A stretch of DNA of 64,000 bases from Streptomyces cynarae (GCF_025642135.1 NZ_CP106793.1:6664001-6728000); one strand, 5' to 3'. Shown: positions 8,780 through 18,366, counted from the stretch's first letter. The notes: generated by a model from the sequence alone, not told the origin. Translations and numbers: made by a program.

Positions 8780-9598
8780 TCACCAGGTATGGCGGGCCTG
8801 CCTGCCCCACAGCAGACCGCGTGGTTCGGGTGGCTGCGGGGTGCCCTGGCGCAGAGGGAGGGCCAGGAGCATGCCCACGATGAAGCCGACCACATGGGCC
8901 GCGTAGGCCACGGTCCCGGCGGAGGAGACACCGTTCCCGGACGAGTAGACCGCCTGCAGCACGAACCAGAAGCCGAGCACGATCCACGCGGGCAGCCGCA
9001 GCGGCAGGAACAGCAGGAACGGCACGAGGATCCAGACCCGCACCCTGGGATAGAGCACCAGGTACGCGCCGAGCACGCCCGCGATGGCACCCGACGCGCC
9101 GATCAGCGGGTCGCTCGAGCCCGCGTTGAGGTACGCGTAGCCGTACCCCGCCGCATATCCGCACGCCACGTAGAACAGGGCGAAGCGGATGTGGCCCAGG
9201 CGGTCCTCGATGTTGTTGCCGAAGATCAGCAGGAAGAGCATGTTGCCCAGCAGATGCAGCCAGCTGCCGTGCAGGAACATCGCGGTGAACACCGACGCCG
9301 GCGGCGACTTGTCGTAGTCCGGCGCGGCCACCACACAGCCAGGGCCGTGCGGGCCGACCCCGACGGCGCCGGTGGGCACGAGCCTCGGCAACTGGTCGTG
9401 GATCAACTCGCGCGGCACCGCGGCGTAGTGGTCCAGGAACGCCTGGAGGTGGCAGAACTGGGCCAGGTCGCTCTGCCCCGCCACGGAGCCCGCCAGGCCG
9501 GGGGTGAACAGGAAGACGACGACGTTGGCCGCGATCAGCGCGTACGTCACATAGGGCGTACGGCGCACCGGGTTCACATCATGGACGGGGATGACCAC
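8780..9598 (-). CDS. Rhomboid-family intramembrane serine protease
   Basis: A 272-residue polytopic membrane protease that cleaves transmembrane substrates. The catalytic serine is S169 in GASGA and its histidine partner is H235 in AAHVVGF; the oxyanion residues H110 and N119 lie in FLHGSWLHLLGN. About six hydrophobic segments are visible, starting at residues 17-31. Between the first and second segments a roughly 60-residue extracytoplasmic loop contains two cysteines. The GTG start at 9598 lacks a clear ribosome binding site. Substrate unknown. Confidence 0.92.
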   Translation of the reverse strand: MVIPVHDVNPVRRTPYVTYALIAANVVVFLFTPGLAGSVAGQSDLAQFCHLQAFLDHYAAVPRELIHDQLPRLVPTGAVGVGPHGPGCVVAAPDYDKSPPASVFTAMFLHGSWLHLLGNMLFLLIFGNNIEDRLGHIRFALFYVACGYAAGYGYAYLNAGSSDPLIGASGAIAGVLGAYLVLYPRVRVWILVPFLLFLPLRLPAWIVLGFWFVLQAVYSSGNGVSSAGTVAYAAHVVGFIVGMLLALPLRQGTPQPPEPRGLLWGRQARHTW

Positions 9599-9723
9599 AA
9601 GGAAGTACTGCCCTGGATCGGCCGGGTGAATCGGTGAACGCGGCGCTCCGCGGCTGCGTATGTCTCCTCAACCGCCCGCGGTGCGGGGAAGGCGTGTCGC
9701 GGGGACGACGTGAGGAACAGGCG

Positions 9724-10065
9724 ATGAACGACCGAGTTACTCCTCCGATACACGCCCTGCCCGACGGCGAGGCCGAGCTCGCGCTGGTGATCCAGCTGCC
9801 CTGGGAGGACGTCGCGCGGCTCGGCCAGGAGGCCGCCCGGCTCGCGACCCAGATGCAGCGGCCCGTGACCCTCGACGAGGCGGTCAGCCACCGGCTGCGG
9901 TCGTCGCGGGCAGCTGCCGCGCATGCGAAGCCGATGGCTCAGCCACAGCCGCCCGCGGTGGCCCCGAGCGCGTCCGTGTCCTCGTTGCCGTCACGGCCGC
10001 CGGGGGAGCAGGCTCGGCAGGCCATCGAGAGGATCAACGGGGTCGGGCAGCACGAGACGGCTTGA
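9724..10065 (+). CDS. Conserved hypothetical protein (113 residues)
   Basis: A small soluble protein starting at ATG 9724. The first 60 residues look folded (ALVIQLPWEDVARLGQEAARLA); the rest is Ala/Pro/Ser-rich and probably disordered. There is no signal peptide, membrane segment or recognised domain. It is divergent from the rhomboid gene, so 9599-9723 must hold promoters for both. A strong hairpin follows at 10139. I do not know its function. Confidence 0.7.
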   Translation: MNDRVTPPIHALPDGEAELALVIQLPWEDVARLGQEAARLATQMQRPVTLDEAVSHRLRSSRAAAAHAKPMAQPQPPAVAPSASVSSLPSRPPGEQARQAIERINGVGQHETA

Positions 10066-10138
10066 TCCGGGGGCTCGCCGTGGGGGCTGCGATCGTCGGC
10101 CGGGTGCCGGTTGTCTCCGGCTGGTCGCGCAGTTCCCC

Positions 10139-10156
10139 GCGCCCCTGGAGGGGCGC
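10139..10156. terminator. Bidirectional terminator between convergent genes
   Basis: A perfect 7-bp stem (GCGCCCC / GGGGCGC) with a 4-base loop is followed by TTT. It lies between the convergent 113-residue gene and the flavin reductase gene. The surrounding text (GTCGCGCAGTTCCCCGCGCC) is, as I recall, a very common intergenic repeat in Streptomyces. Confidence 0.8.
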
Positions 10157-10161
10157 TTTGC

Positions 10162-11562
10162 TCACCCGGCGTTTCTCCGAACCGCCGCCGTCGCCTTGCG
10201 GGCCGCCACCAGGATCGGATCCCACACCGGTGAGAACGGCGGGGCGTAGCCCAGGTCCAGGGCCGTCATCTCCTCCACCGTCATCCGCGCGGTCAGCGCC
10301 ACCGCCGCGACGTCCACCCGTTTCGCCGCGCCCTCCCGGCCGACGATCTGAACGCCCAGCAGGCGGCCCGTGCGGCGTTCGGCGAGCATCTTGACCGTCA
10401 TGAGGGCCGCGTTCGGGTAGTAGCCCGCGCGGCTCGTCGACTCGATCGTGACCGTCTCGTACCGCAGCCCCGCCCGCCGCGCGTCCTTCTCGCGCAACCC
10501 GGTGCGGGCGATCTCCAGGTCGCACACCTTGCTCACGGCCGTGCCGACGACGCCGGGGAACGTGGCGTAGCCGCCGCCCACGTTGGTGCCGATGACCTGC
10601 CCGTGCTTGTTGGCGTGCGTGCCCAGCGGAATGTGCCGCTCACGGCCGGAGACCAGGTCGAGGACCTCGACGCAGTCGCCGCCGGCCCAGATGTTCTCGT
10701 GACCGCGCACCCGCATCGCGAGGTCGGTGAGCAGCCCGCCGTGGTCGCCGAGCGGCAGCCCCGCGTCCCGCGCCAGGGCCGTCTCGGGCTGTACGCCGAT
10801 CCCGAGGACCACCACGTCCGCCGGGTACTCGGCGTCCTGCGTGCCGACCGCGCGGACCCCGCCGTCGTCATCAGTGAGGATCTTGGTGACCTCGGCGTTG
10901 TCCACCATGGTGATGCCGAGGCCCTCCATGGCCCGGTGCACCAGCCGGCCCATGTCCGGGTCGAGCGTGCTCATGGGTTCGCTGCCGCGGTTGACGACGG
11001 TGACCTCGTAGCCGCGGTTGATCATCGCCTCGGCCATCTCCACGCCGATGTAGCCCGCGCCGACGACCACCGCCCGGCGCCCCTTGGTGGCGGCGAGGGC
11101 GTCCAGGAGTGCCTGGCCGTCGTCCAGGGTCTGCACCCCGTGAACCCCGGGCGAGTCGGCGCCGGGCAGGTCGGGGCGGATCGGGCGGGCCCCGGTCGCG
11201 ATCACCAGCTTGTCGTACGACGTCCACTCCTCGGCCCCGGAGTCGACGTTCCGGGCGCGGACCCGGCCGCCCGCCACGTCGATCTCCGTGACCTCCGTCC
11301 GCATGCGCAGGTCGATGCCGCGCGCCCGGTGCTCCTCGGGTGTACGGGCGATCAGCTCGTCCCGACCGGCGACGTCGCCACCCACCCAGTACGGGATGCC
11401 GCACGCCGAGAACGAGGAGAAGTGGCCTCGTTCGAACGCCACGATCTCCAGTTCGTCGGGGCCTTTGAGGCGGCGCGCCTGCGATGCGGCGGACATGCCC
11501 GCCGCATCGCCGCCGATGACGACCAGGCGCTCCCGTGGACGGCTCGTACGGCTCATGTTCAT
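10162..11562 (-). CDS. FAD-dependent pyridine nucleotide-disulfide oxidoreductase (CoA-disulfide reductase-like)
   Basis: A 466-residue flavoenzyme. An N-terminal FAD-binding motif (VVIGGDAAGMSAA, near residue 15) is followed by the single redox cysteine in SFSACGIPYW (about residue 53), as in CoA-disulfide reductase and NADH oxidase-type enzymes. A second Rossmann fold (VVVGAGYIGVEMAEA) binds NAD(P)H, and a GGDCVE motif precedes the C-terminal dimerisation domain. It probably reduces a low-molecular-weight disulfide or acts as an NADH oxidase; the substrate cannot be fixed from sequence. The start may be either of two ATGs six bases apart. It overlaps no gene and is followed by the hairpin at 10139. 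Confidence 0.88.
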   Translation of the reverse strand: MNMSRTSRPRERLVVIGGDAAGMSAASQARRLKGPDELEIVAFERGHFSSFSACGIPYWVGGDVAGRDELIARTPEEHRARGIDLRMRTEVTEIDVAGGRVRARNVDSGAEEWTSYDKLVIATGARPIRPDLPGADSPGVHGVQTLDDGQALLDALAATKGRRAVVVGAGYIGVEMAEAMINRGYEVTVVNRGSEPMSTLDPDMGRLVHRAMEGLGITMVDNAEVTKILTDDDGGVRAVGTQDAEYPADVVVLGIGVQPETALARDAGLPLGDHGGLLTDLAMRVRGHENIWAGGDCVEVLDLVSGRERHIPLGTHANKHGQVIGTNVGGGYATFPGVVGTAVSKVCDLEIARTGLREKDARRAGLRYETVTIESTSRAGYYPNAALMTVKMLAERRTGRLLGVQIVGREGAAKRVDVAAVALTARMTVEEMTALDLGYAPPFSPVWDPILVAARKATAAVRRNAG

Positions 11563-11589
11563 GCGAACACGCTACGGGCAGAGGGCATC

Positions 11590-12552
11590 TCAGTCCTGCT
11601 CGCCCCGGTTTTCGTGCTCCGGCGCCGTCCGGGCCACGGGGAGCGGGCCGAGGGCGGGCGCCGCCGACACCGGGTCCGGGCGGCGCGGCAGCCGGGGGCG
11701 TACCACCCGGGTCCAGAGCAGCACCACGGCGGCCGCGAGCACCAGGAAGGGGAGGGCGGCGCCGATCGCCAGGGCGATCCACCGCAGGAGCGTGACGAAG
11801 ACGTGCCAGCCGCCCGCCAGGGCGTCCAGGAAACCGGGCCGGTTCTCCTCCGCCGCCTTCTCAACCGGGGTCTCGGACAGCGAGAGCGTGATGGTGGCGA
11901 GGCTGGTGCGGTCCTTAAGGGACGCCTGCCGGGCGAGCAGGGCCTCCAGGTCGGCCTCGCGGGAGCTCAACTCCCCTTCCAGGGCGACCACGTCACTGAG
12001 CTTCGTCGCCCGGTCCATCAGCTCCCGCACCCGGGCCACGCTGGCGCGCTGCGACCTGATGCGGCTCTCGACGTCGACGACCTGGTCGGTGACGTCCTCG
12101 GCCTTGGCGGTGCGCTCGACGAGCTTTCCCGCGCCCTGGAGCGCGGTGAGCACCTGGTCGTACTTCTCGGTGGGGACGCGCAGCACGAGCCGGGTGCGTT
12201 CGTTGCCCTCCATGTCGCGGGTGGTGCTCTCGTCCCCGACGAACCCGCCCGCGTTCTCGACGGTCGCGCGCGCCTCGTCGAGGGCCCTGGACACGTCCTT
12301 GACCTGCACGGTCAGCGATGCCGTGCGGATGATGGCGTTCGTGGTGAGCTTCGGCGTGCTGCCGGGTGCCGTCGAGCCGCCGCCCGTGCCGCTGTCGGCG
12401 GCGCCCTGTCGCTGCGCGCCCTTGGCGGGGCCGGCCTTGCTGTCGCTCGACGCGCCGGTGTCGTCGGCGCTGCAGCCCGCGAGCGCGAGCGCGGCGGCTA
12501 GCAGCGTCGCGGCCAGCAACCGCACCGGGCGTGGGGAGCGTGGAGTGTGCAT
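11590..12552 (-). CDS. DUF4349 lipoprotein
   Basis: A 320-residue lipoprotein. A type II signal peptide ends in the lipobox LAGC (near residue 26). After a Gly/Ser-rich linker comes the DUF4349 domain (residues about 70-230), including a long Arg/Ala/Leu coiled-coil segment. One hydrophobic segment near residue 260 (LLRWIALAIGAALPFLVLAA) and a basic tail follow. It is probably lipid-anchored outside with a C-terminal membrane helix. Function unknown. It is divergent from hemG with about 157 bp between the starts. Confidence 0.88.
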   Translation of the reverse strand: MHTPRSPRPVRLLAATLLAAALALAGCSADDTGASSDSKAGPAKGAQRQGAADSGTGGGSTAPGSTPKLTTNAIIRTASLTVQVKDVSRALDEARATVENAGGFVGDESTTRDMEGNERTRLVLRVPTEKYDQVLTALQGAGKLVERTAKAEDVTDQVVDVESRIRSQRASVARVRELMDRATKLSDVVALEGELSSREADLEALLARQASLKDRTSLATITLSLSETPVEKAAEENRPGFLDALAGGWHVFVTLLRWIALAIGAALPFLVLAAAVVLLWTRVVRPRLPRRPDPVSAAPALGPLPVARTAPEHENRGEQD

Positions 12553-12709
12553 CGGTCGAACCCCCGGAAGTCGTCGTGACGGACACTTCTTCGACTCCGG
12601 GCCCCCGCGGAACGTTGGCCGGATGCGGTCCCGATGCGGTCACGGTCGGGACTCGGCGGGGACACCGGGCGCCCTCCGGGCTGTCAGTGGGGTCTGAGAG
12701 GCTGGGGAC

Positions 12710-14167
12710 ATGAGCGCAGTGGAGGCCCGCGGGGGCGCGGGGCATGTCGTCGTCATCGGGGGCGGGATCGCGGGCCTGGCCGCCGCCCACCGGCTGCTGG
12801 ACCGGGGCGCACGGGTCACGGTCCTGGAGGCGTCCGACCGGGTCGGCGGCAAACTGCTGCCCGGCGACATCGCGGGCGTGCGGGTCGACCTCGGGGCCGA
12901 GTCGATGCTGGCCCGGCGGGCCGAGGCGGTGGCGCTCGCCCGAGAGGTGGGACTCACGGACCGCCTCCAGCCGCCCGCCACGGCGACCGCCTCGATATGG
13001 ACCCGCGGCGCGCTGCGGCCCATGCCGAAGGGGCACGTCATGGGCGTCCCCGGCACGGCCTCCGCACTGTCCGGCGTCCTGTCCGACGAGGGCCTCGCCC
13101 GGATCGAGCGCGACGCGGAACTGCCGCGCACGGAGATCGGCGACGACGTGGCGGTGGGGGAGTACGTGGCGGCGCGCCTCGGCCGTGAGGTCGTCGACCG
13201 CCTGGTGGAGCCGCTCCTCGGCGGGGTGTACGCGGGCGACGCGTACCGCATCTCCCTGCGCTCGGCGGTCCCGCAGCTCTTCGAGGCCGCCAAGGCGCAC
13301 GACTCGCTGACGGAAGCGGTCCGCGAGATCCAGGCGAAGGCCGCCGCGGCGCAGCAGACCGGTCCGGTCTTCATGGGGATCGAGGGAGGCGTCGGCCAAC
13401 TGCCGCTCGCGGTCGCCGAGTCGGTGCGCTCTCGGGGCGGTGAGATCCGGCTGGAGACCGCGGCGGACGGACTGCGCCGCACGTCCGAGGGGTGGGAGGT
13501 CGTCGTCGGGGACCGTGCGGAGAGGGCGGACGCGGTCGTGATCGCGGCGCCCGCCGCCGTGGCCGCGCGGCTGCTGGCCGCCGAGTCCCCTGAAGCGGCC
13601 GCCGAACTGCGCACCGTCGAGTACGCCTCCATGGCCCTGGTCACTCTCGCCTACCGCCGCGCCGACGTCACCCTCCCCGAGGGCAGCGGCTTCCTCGTGC
13701 CGCCCGTCGACGGACGCACGATCAAGGCGTCGACGTTCGCCTCCCGGAAGTGGGGCTGGATCGCCGAGGAGGACCCGGACGTGCTGGTGCTGAGGACGTC
13801 CGTGGGGCGGTACGGCGAGACGGAGATCCTGCGCCGGGAGGACGCCGACCTCGTGTCCGTCTCGCGGCACGACCTGCGCGAGGCGACCGGCCTGGACGCC
13901 GCCCCGATCGAGACGCGCGTCACCCGCTGGACCGACGGCCTGCCCCAGTACCCGGTCGGTCACCACGCGCGCGTGGCCCGCATCCGCGCGCACGTGGCGA
14001 AGCTGCCGGCGCTCGCGGTGTGCGGCGCGGTGTACGACGGGGTCGGCATCCCGGCGTGCATCGCGAGCGCGTACGCGGCCGTCGATCAGCTGGGCGGTGA
14101 CCTGCGCGGTGTCGAGGAGCTCACCGCCAACCCGGTGCAGAGCCTGCACGGCGGAGCGGGAGAATAG
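12710..14167 (+). CDS. hemG: Coproporphyrinogen III / protoporphyrinogen oxidase (CgoX/HemY type)
   Basis: A 485-residue FAD enzyme that oxidises coproporphyrinogen III to coproporphyrin III in the actinobacterial heme branch; it was formerly called protoporphyrinogen oxidase. The N-terminus has the dinucleotide-binding motif [16 protein letters not shown], followed by the typical amine-oxidase-fold [10 protein letters not shown] segment. The C-terminus carries the conserved [21 protein letters not shown]-contact region. The ATG at 12710 follows a GAGAGG-type site. It lies four bases ahead of hemQ, so both are probably co-transcribed and act at sequential stages. Confidence 0.94.
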   Translation: MSAVEARGGAGHVVVIGGGIAGLAAAHRLLDRGARVTVLEASDRVGGKLLPGDIAGVRVDLGAESMLARRAEAVALAREVGLTDRLQPPATATASIWTRGALRPMPKGHVMGVPGTASALSGVLSDEGLARIERDAELPRTEIGDDVAVGEYVAARLGREVVDRLVEPLLGGVYAGDAYRISLRSAVPQLFEAAKAHDSLTEAVREIQAKAAAAQQTGPVFMGIEGGVGQLPLAVAESVRSRGGEIRLETAADGLRRTSEGWEVVVGDRAERADAVVIAAPAAVAARLLAAESPEAAAELRTVEYASMALVTLAYRRADVTLPEGSGFLVPPVDGRTIKASTFASRKWGWIAEEDPDVLVLRTSVGRYGETEILRREDADLVSVSRHDLREATGLDAAPIETRVTRWTDGLPQYPVGHHARVARIRAHVAKLPALAVCGAVYDGVGIPACIASAYAAVDQLGGDLRGVEELTANPVQSLHGGAGE

Positions 14168-14171
14168 GTGC

Positions 14172-14903
14172 ATGAGTGACGACGCCCCCACCACCGAGTC
14201 CGGCAGGATCCCGAACAAGGGCAAGCTGGCCAAGGACCTCAACGAGGTCATCCGCTACACGCTGTGGTCCGTCTTCAAGCTGAAGGACGTGCTGCCCGAG
14301 GACCGCGCCGGGTACGCCGACGAGGTCCAGGAGCTGTTCGACCAGCTCGCAGCCAAGGACGTGACCATCCGCGGCACGTACGACGTGTCCGGCCTGCGTG
14401 CCGACGCCGACCTCATGATCTGGTGGCACGCCGAGACGAGCGACCAGCTCCAGGAGGCGTACAACCTCTTCCGCCGCACGAAGCTGGGCCGCGCGCTCAC
14501 CCCGGTGTGGTCGAACATGGCGCTGCACCGCCCGGCCGAGTTCAACCGCTCGCACATCCCGGCGTTCCTCGCCGACGAGACGCCGCGCAACTACGTCAGC
14601 GTCTACCCGTTCGTGCGTTCGTACGACTGGTATCTGCTGCCGGACGAGGACCGCCGCCGCATGCTCGCGGACCACGGCAAGATGGCCCGCGGCTACCCGG
14701 ACGTGCGGGCCAACACGGTCGCGTCGTTCTCCCTCGGTGACTACGAGTGGATCCTGGCCTTCGAGGCCGACGAGCTCTACCGGATCGTCGACCTCATGCG
14801 CCACCTGCGCGGCTCGGAGGCACGGATGCACGTCCGCGAGGAGGTGCCCTTCTACACCGGGCGGAGGAAGTCGGTCGCGGAGCTGGTGGCCGGGCTCGCC
14901 TGA
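14172..14903 (+). CDS. hemQ: Coproheme decarboxylase (HemQ/ChdC, chlorite dismutase family)
   Basis: A 243-residue enzyme that converts coproheme to heme b by two oxidative decarboxylations. The core has the family region with tyrosines 141 and 145 (NYVSVYPF) and the proximal histidine near 168 in ADHGK. It has no signal peptide. The ATG at 14172 follows GGGAG, four bases after hemG stops. The last codons and stop lie in a 109-bp tandem repeat, so intact and frame-shifted copies of the gene's tail follow downstream. The coding frame itself is complete and of normal length. Confidence 0.95.
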   Translation: MSDDAPTTESGRIPNKGKLAKDLNEVIRYTLWSVFKLKDVLPEDRAGYADEVQELFDQLAAKDVTIRGTYDVSGLRADADLMIWWHAETSDQLQEAYNLFRRTKLGRALTPVWSNMALHRPAEFNRSHIPAFLADETPRNYVSVYPFVRSYDWYLLPDEDRRRMLADHGKMARGYPDVRANTVASFSLGDYEWILAFEADELYRIVDLMRHLRGSEARMHVREEVPFYTGRRKSVAELVAGLA

Positions 14904-14936
14904 CAAGTGGCGGCGCGCCGGCGACCGGCCGGGGGT

Positions 14937-14954
14937 CTGGGGGTTGTCCCCCAG
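14937..14954 (+). terminator. hemQ terminator hairpin, copy 1
   Basis: A perfect CTGGGGG / CCCCCAG stem with loop TTGT lies 34 bases after the hemQ stop. It should end the hemG-hemQ transcript. Confidence 0.75.
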
Positions 14955-15045
14955 GTGGTGCAGCGCCGGGCGCAGGAAGTCGGTCGCGGAGCTGGTGGCC
15001 GGGCTCGCCTGACAAGTGGCGGCGCGCCGGCGACCGGCCGGGGGT

Positions 15046-15063
15046 CTGGGGGTTGTCCCCCAG
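15046..15063 (+). terminator. hemQ terminator hairpin, copy 2
   Basis: An identical hairpin to the one at 14937, produced by the 109-bp tandem duplication. Confidence 0.7.
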
Positions 15064-15164
15064 GTGGTGCAGCACCGGGCGCAGGAAGTCGGTCGCGGAG
15101 CTGGTGGCCGGGCTCGCCTGAGCCCACTCCGCGGGGCGCGGCCTGCCGTGCCCCCGCCGGTGGA

Positions 15165-15926
15165 TCACGGCGGTGGGCTCGACGCGGCCGGCGGCAGTGT
15201 GTACGTCGGCGAGGGGGTCACCGGGACCGGTGTGCCGGGGTCTTCCGTGGGCCCGGGCGGCGCGGGGGAGTGGGTGAGCGGGGGCGGGCTCGAGGTGGCC
15301 GCGTCCTGCGCCAGCGCGTCGAAGTCGACGTAACCGGTGGCCTCCAGGACCTTGATGTGGTCCAGGACCGTCGCGTTCGCGTCGTCGGCGAGGGCGCGCA
15401 CGAGCGAGTTGCGGGTCGTGGCGCGGACCTGGGCGACGACGGTGAAGACCTTGCCGTGGGCCCGGCGGAGCAGGTTGGCGAAGTCGCGGTCGTACTCCTC
15501 GCCCTGGGCGGCGTCCAGGGTGTCGAGCCACTGGCGCTGCTGGGCGTTCGGCTGGTTGGGCAGGGCGAGACCGAGCCGCGCGGCGACGTCGCGGACCCGG
15601 GCGTCCAGGAAGGTGTGGCCCTGCACCAGGTGCTCGCCCGCGGTGCGGACGGCCTCGGTGGTGCCCTTCTGCTCGGCCTGCTGTCCCGCGGGCAGCTCCC
15701 ACAGCCCGGCCAGCCGTACCCTGGTGATGAAGTCGCGGTCCAGCGCGGACAGCGGACCGTACTGGGTCGACACGGACTCGGCGTTCAGAGTGTCCACGCC
15801 GGTGCCGGCACGGTCCGCGTAGGACCAGACCGGGAAGACCAGCGCGGCGAGCGTCCCCGCGAGCAAGATGATGAGGATCCCGGTGCCGCTGAGGATGCCG
15901 CGGCCTCGGACGGGTCTGGATCTCAT
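15165..15926 (-). CDS. DUF4142 membrane-anchored exported protein
   Basis: A 253-residue protein with an N-terminal hydrophobic segment near residues 11-35 (signal anchor), an extracytoplasmic DUF4142 domain (residues about 50-205, ferritin-like helical bundle, starting LDRDFITRVRLAGLWE) and a Pro/Ser/Thr-rich tail. The ATG follows an AGGAGG site. An exported protein of unknown function. It lies 298 bp downstream of the MNIO gene on the same strand, with an A+T-richer gap that contains an inverted repeat, so it may have its own promoter. Confidence 0.85.
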   Translation of the reverse strand: MRSRPVRGRGILSGTGILIILLAGTLAALVFPVWSYADRAGTGVDTLNAESVSTQYGPLSALDRDFITRVRLAGLWELPAGQQAEQKGTTEAVRTAGEHLVQGHTFLDARVRDVAARLGLALPNQPNAQQRQWLDTLDAAQGEEYDRDFANLLRRAHGKVFTVVAQVRATTRNSLVRALADDANATVLDHIKVLEATGYVDFDALAQDAATSSPPPLTHSPAPPGPTEDPGTPVPVTPSPTYTLPPAASSPPP

Positions 15927-15973
15927 GGTGCCTCCTGCTTGCGGCACCGCACGCTAGTGCGCTTCGGGTGCGA

Positions 15974-16004
15974 GTTGGCATATTACTGCGCCGTATACGC
16001 CAAC
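15974..16004. promoter_or_regulatory. Inverted repeat GTTGGC-N19-GCCAAC upstream of the DUF4142 gene
   Basis: Six-base arms (15974-15979 and 15999-16004) are perfectly complementary, with partial symmetry in the A+T-rich centre (CATATT, GTATAC). It lies 48 bases upstream of the DUF4142 start and is a candidate operator. Confidence 0.4.
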
Positions 16005-16223
16005 TGCCGTACCGGACAAAGCGGCTGGAAACTGGGCATCGCTCACCGAATACCGCAGTCGCAAGACCGGGCATTGCCGGACGAATCGCGGCAAGCAACC
16101 GCTCTCCCCCAAGGGCGCGACTGTTGTGTTAACCACGGCACATTCCCCGCGGACGACCTCCTGAACGCCCGCCGGAGTGCTAGGCGGTGGGCGGACGCGG
16201 GCAGCGCCCCGCGGGAAGGCGCC

Positions 16224-17528
16224 TCAGTTCCGCAGCAGGATCCGCCGCGTGGCGCGGAGCGCACGGGCGGCAGGATGCCGGGACGGCGGCGTGGGGCCCG
16301 AACGCTCCAGCCACCACACGCGCAGCCGGCGCCGCGCCTCGTTGTCCTCCGGCCGCCCGGTGAGCAGCAGGTGCTCGGCGAAGTCGAGGGCGTCGCGCCG
16401 GTAGCCGCCGGTCATCGGATGCCGCTGGGCGTAGCCGAGGAAGGTGGACCGGTACCCCTCTCCGAGGATGCCGGGCAGCTCGGGCGCGACCTTGGCCACG
16501 ACACCGGCCCGCTTGGCGGCAAGGGCCCGCGCCTGCACCCCGAGCCGCACCCGGTCGAACCCCTCGGGCACGGGAGTGCCGGCGACGAGACAGGACAGCA
16601 GCGCGGCCTGGGCGAGCCCGAGCCGCTGCCGGTCCGCTTCGGTGTCGGCACCCGGACGCCCGCTCGCTGCCGTCGCCAGGGGCGTACGCGTCCCCGGGCC
16701 GGGCGCCGTCTTCTCGACCGTCTCCCGGATGACGGCCAACTCCCGCTCCAGCTCCGCCGGTTCGGGGAAGTTCTCGTCGCGTTCCAGCAGGACGCCCGGT
16801 GGCGCGGTACGGGACGCCAGGTCCGCCAGGATGTCCAGGACGGGTGGCGGGACCGGGTGGGCGTGGCTGTCGTGCCAGACGCCGTCGCGTTCGTAGCCGC
16901 CCGCGACATGGACGTACGCGATCGCCTCGACGGGCAGTTCGTCGAGCGCCTTCGCCGGGTCCTCGCCCCGGTTGACGTGGTTGGTGTGGAGGTTGGCGAC
17001 GTCGATCAGCAACCGCACGCCGGTGCGCTCCACCAGTTCGTACAGGAACTGCCCCTCCGTCATCTCCTCGTCCGGCCAGGAGATCAGCGCCGCTATGTTC
17101 TCCACGGCGAGCGGCACGGGCAGCGCGTCCTGCGCGATCCGGACGTTCTCGCACAGGACCGTCAGCGCGTCCCGGGTGCGCGGCACCGGCAGCAGGTGCC
17201 CCGCCTCCAGCAGCGGCGACGCCGTCCGCGGTCCGCCCGCCCGTACGAACGCGATGTGCTCGGTGACGAGCGGCGCGCCCAGGGCCTCGGCCCGCTCGGC
17301 GAGCGCGGCCAGCCGGGCCTCGTCGGGGCGGTCCGCGCCGCCGAGGCCGAGGGACACACCGTGCGGGACGACGGTGACGCCGCGCTCGCGCAGCCGCAGC
17401 AGTGACTCGGGGAGGCGCCCGGGGCACAGGTTCTCGGCCACGACCTCCACCCAGTCGAGGCCCGGCATGCGCTCCACCGCGTCGGCGATCTCCGGCCGCC
17501 ACCCGATGCCCGTTCCCAGTCGCTCCAT
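16224..17528 (-). CDS. DUF692 / MNIO (multinuclear non-heme iron oxidase) protein with C-terminal extension
   Basis: A 434-residue protein. Residues 1-270 form the DUF692 TIM-barrel, known from MbnB-type enzymes that modify cysteine or other residues in peptides. Metal-ligand candidates are all present: H56, E90/H91, E143, D176, H181, H207, D220/H222 and E249. After a linker (275-300), residues 305-434 add a helical domain ([17 protein letters not shown]... [11 protein letters not shown]) that resembles the partner proteins usually encoded separately beside MNIO genes, so this looks like a fusion. The ATG follows GGGAGGGGA. No short Cys-rich precursor is adjacent. Substrate unknown. Confidence 0.88.
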   Translation of the reverse strand: MERLGTGIGWRPEIADAVERMPGLDWVEVVAENLCPGRLPESLLRLRERGVTVVPHGVSLGLGGADRPDEARLAALAERAEALGAPLVTEHIAFVRAGGPRTASPLLEAGHLLPVPRTRDALTVLCENVRIAQDALPVPLAVENIAALISWPDEEMTEGQFLYELVERTGVRLLIDVANLHTNHVNRGEDPAKALDELPVEAIAYVHVAGGYERDGVWHDSHAHPVPPPVLDILADLASRTAPPGVLLERDENFPEPAELERELAVIRETVEKTAPGPGTRTPLATAASGRPGADTEADRQRLGLAQAALLSCLVAGTPVPEGFDRVRLGVQARALAAKRAGVVAKVAPELPGILGEGYRSTFLGYAQRHPMTGGYRRDALDFAEHLLLTGRPEDNEARRRLRVWWLERSGPTPPSRHPAARALRATRRILLRN

Positions 17529-17664
17529 CGTCCCCTCCCTCGCCCGGCCCGCCCGTACCCGTGGACCGCCCGCTGTCGCGGTGACGGAGTCATGGCCCCG
17601 ACCGTCGGTGTCGAACCCCTGACCGGGGACGTTCAGAGCAACATTTGAGGTTGCGCCCAACTCG

Positions 17665-18288
17665 CTACGGCTGCCGCGCGACCGCCCACGTGCCGGGGTC
17701 CCGGCCGAGCAGGCGCAGGGTCGCGGCGAGCGGATCCGCGCCGGGCGGTACGGCGAGCGGCGGCGCGAAGGCGAAGCCCGGTCCGCGTCCCACCGGGTCC
17801 GTCGGCACGAGCAGGGCGACACCGAGGGCGGCCTCGAGCACGGCGGCGGGCAGCACCGGTGCCATACCCAGAGCGGCGGCCACGTCCCAAGCGTGCACCA
17901 CGTAGTCGACCAGGTGGAAGCCGAGGGCCATCCGTCCGGGCACCACGCGTCCCAGCTCGGGCAGCGCGAACTCCCGCCCGAGGACGTCCGGTTCGACGAA
18001 GGCCGCCAGCACGCTCATGGCGGCGCCGCGGTAGGTGTCGGACGGGTCGCGCATGTCCTCGGGCTCCCGCCAGTGCGCCCTCTCGCTCCCGGCACCCCGC
18101 GCGGCTGCCGCGAACCCGTGGTGCTGGGCGGCCATGTGCGCCACGAGACGTCGCAGGGTCCAATCCGCGCACGGCGTGTCGCGCTCCCAGTCCTGCACCC
18201 GGGCCAGCCCCACCAGCCGTACCGACTCCTGCACCGCGATCCGGTCGAGCTCGACGAGTTCGGCTTCGTTCGCTCCGGTGATGTCCAT
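17665..18288 (-). CDS. Maleylpyruvate isomerase / TIGR03086-like mycothiol-dependent protein
   Basis: A 207-residue DinB-fold protein. The N-terminal four-helix bundle has the W-x-L-x-x-L-V-x-H pattern ([17 protein letters not shown], residues about 42-58) and a second histidine pair in [12 protein letters not shown] (near 123-134), which in this family bind a metal and mycothiol. It may act in thiol-dependent detoxification; the reaction is unknown. It follows a TetR regulator gene by 78 bp on the same strand, which suggests local control. Confidence 0.82.
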   Translation of the reverse strand: MDITGANEAELVELDRIAVQESVRLVGLARVQDWERDTPCADWTLRRLVAHMAAQHHGFAAAARGAGSERAHWREPEDMRDPSDTYRGAAMSVLAAFVEPDVLGREFALPELGRVVPGRMALGFHLVDYVVHAWDVAAALGMAPVLPAAVLEAALGVALLVPTDPVGRGPGFAFAPPLAVPPGADPLAATLRLLGRDPGTWAVARQP

Positions 18289-18312
18289 GGTGCCGAGAAT
18301 AAAACTATGCGA

Positions 18313-18320
18313 ACGATCGT
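18313..18320. promoter_or_regulatory. Possible TetR operator core ACGATCGT
   Basis: An 8-base palindrome lies about 25 bases upstream of the isomerase-like gene within an A+T-richer stretch. It is a weak candidate for autoregulation by the adjacent TetR protein. Confidence 0.3.
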
Positions 18321-18366
18321 GCTACTAGTTTCCGGCGACCGTATCCGGGGAGAAATCCTTCAGCAC

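Larger units (their letters stand above)
14856..15121 (+). repeat. 109-bp tandem repeat covering the 3' end of hemQ
   Basis: Units lie at 14856-14964, 14965-15073 and a partial copy at 15074-15121. Copies differ at only a few bases near the unit start. Each full unit carries the last hemQ codons ([11 protein letters not shown]), the stop and a downstream hairpin. Because 109 is not a multiple of three, the second and third tail copies are in other frames and are not part of HemQ. Confidence 0.95.

Noticed and set aside
14904..17405. Protein-coding gene starting in the hemQ tandem repeat
   Set aside because: Open frames here run antisense to DUF4142 and MNIO genes; only the hemQ tail copies are recognisable.
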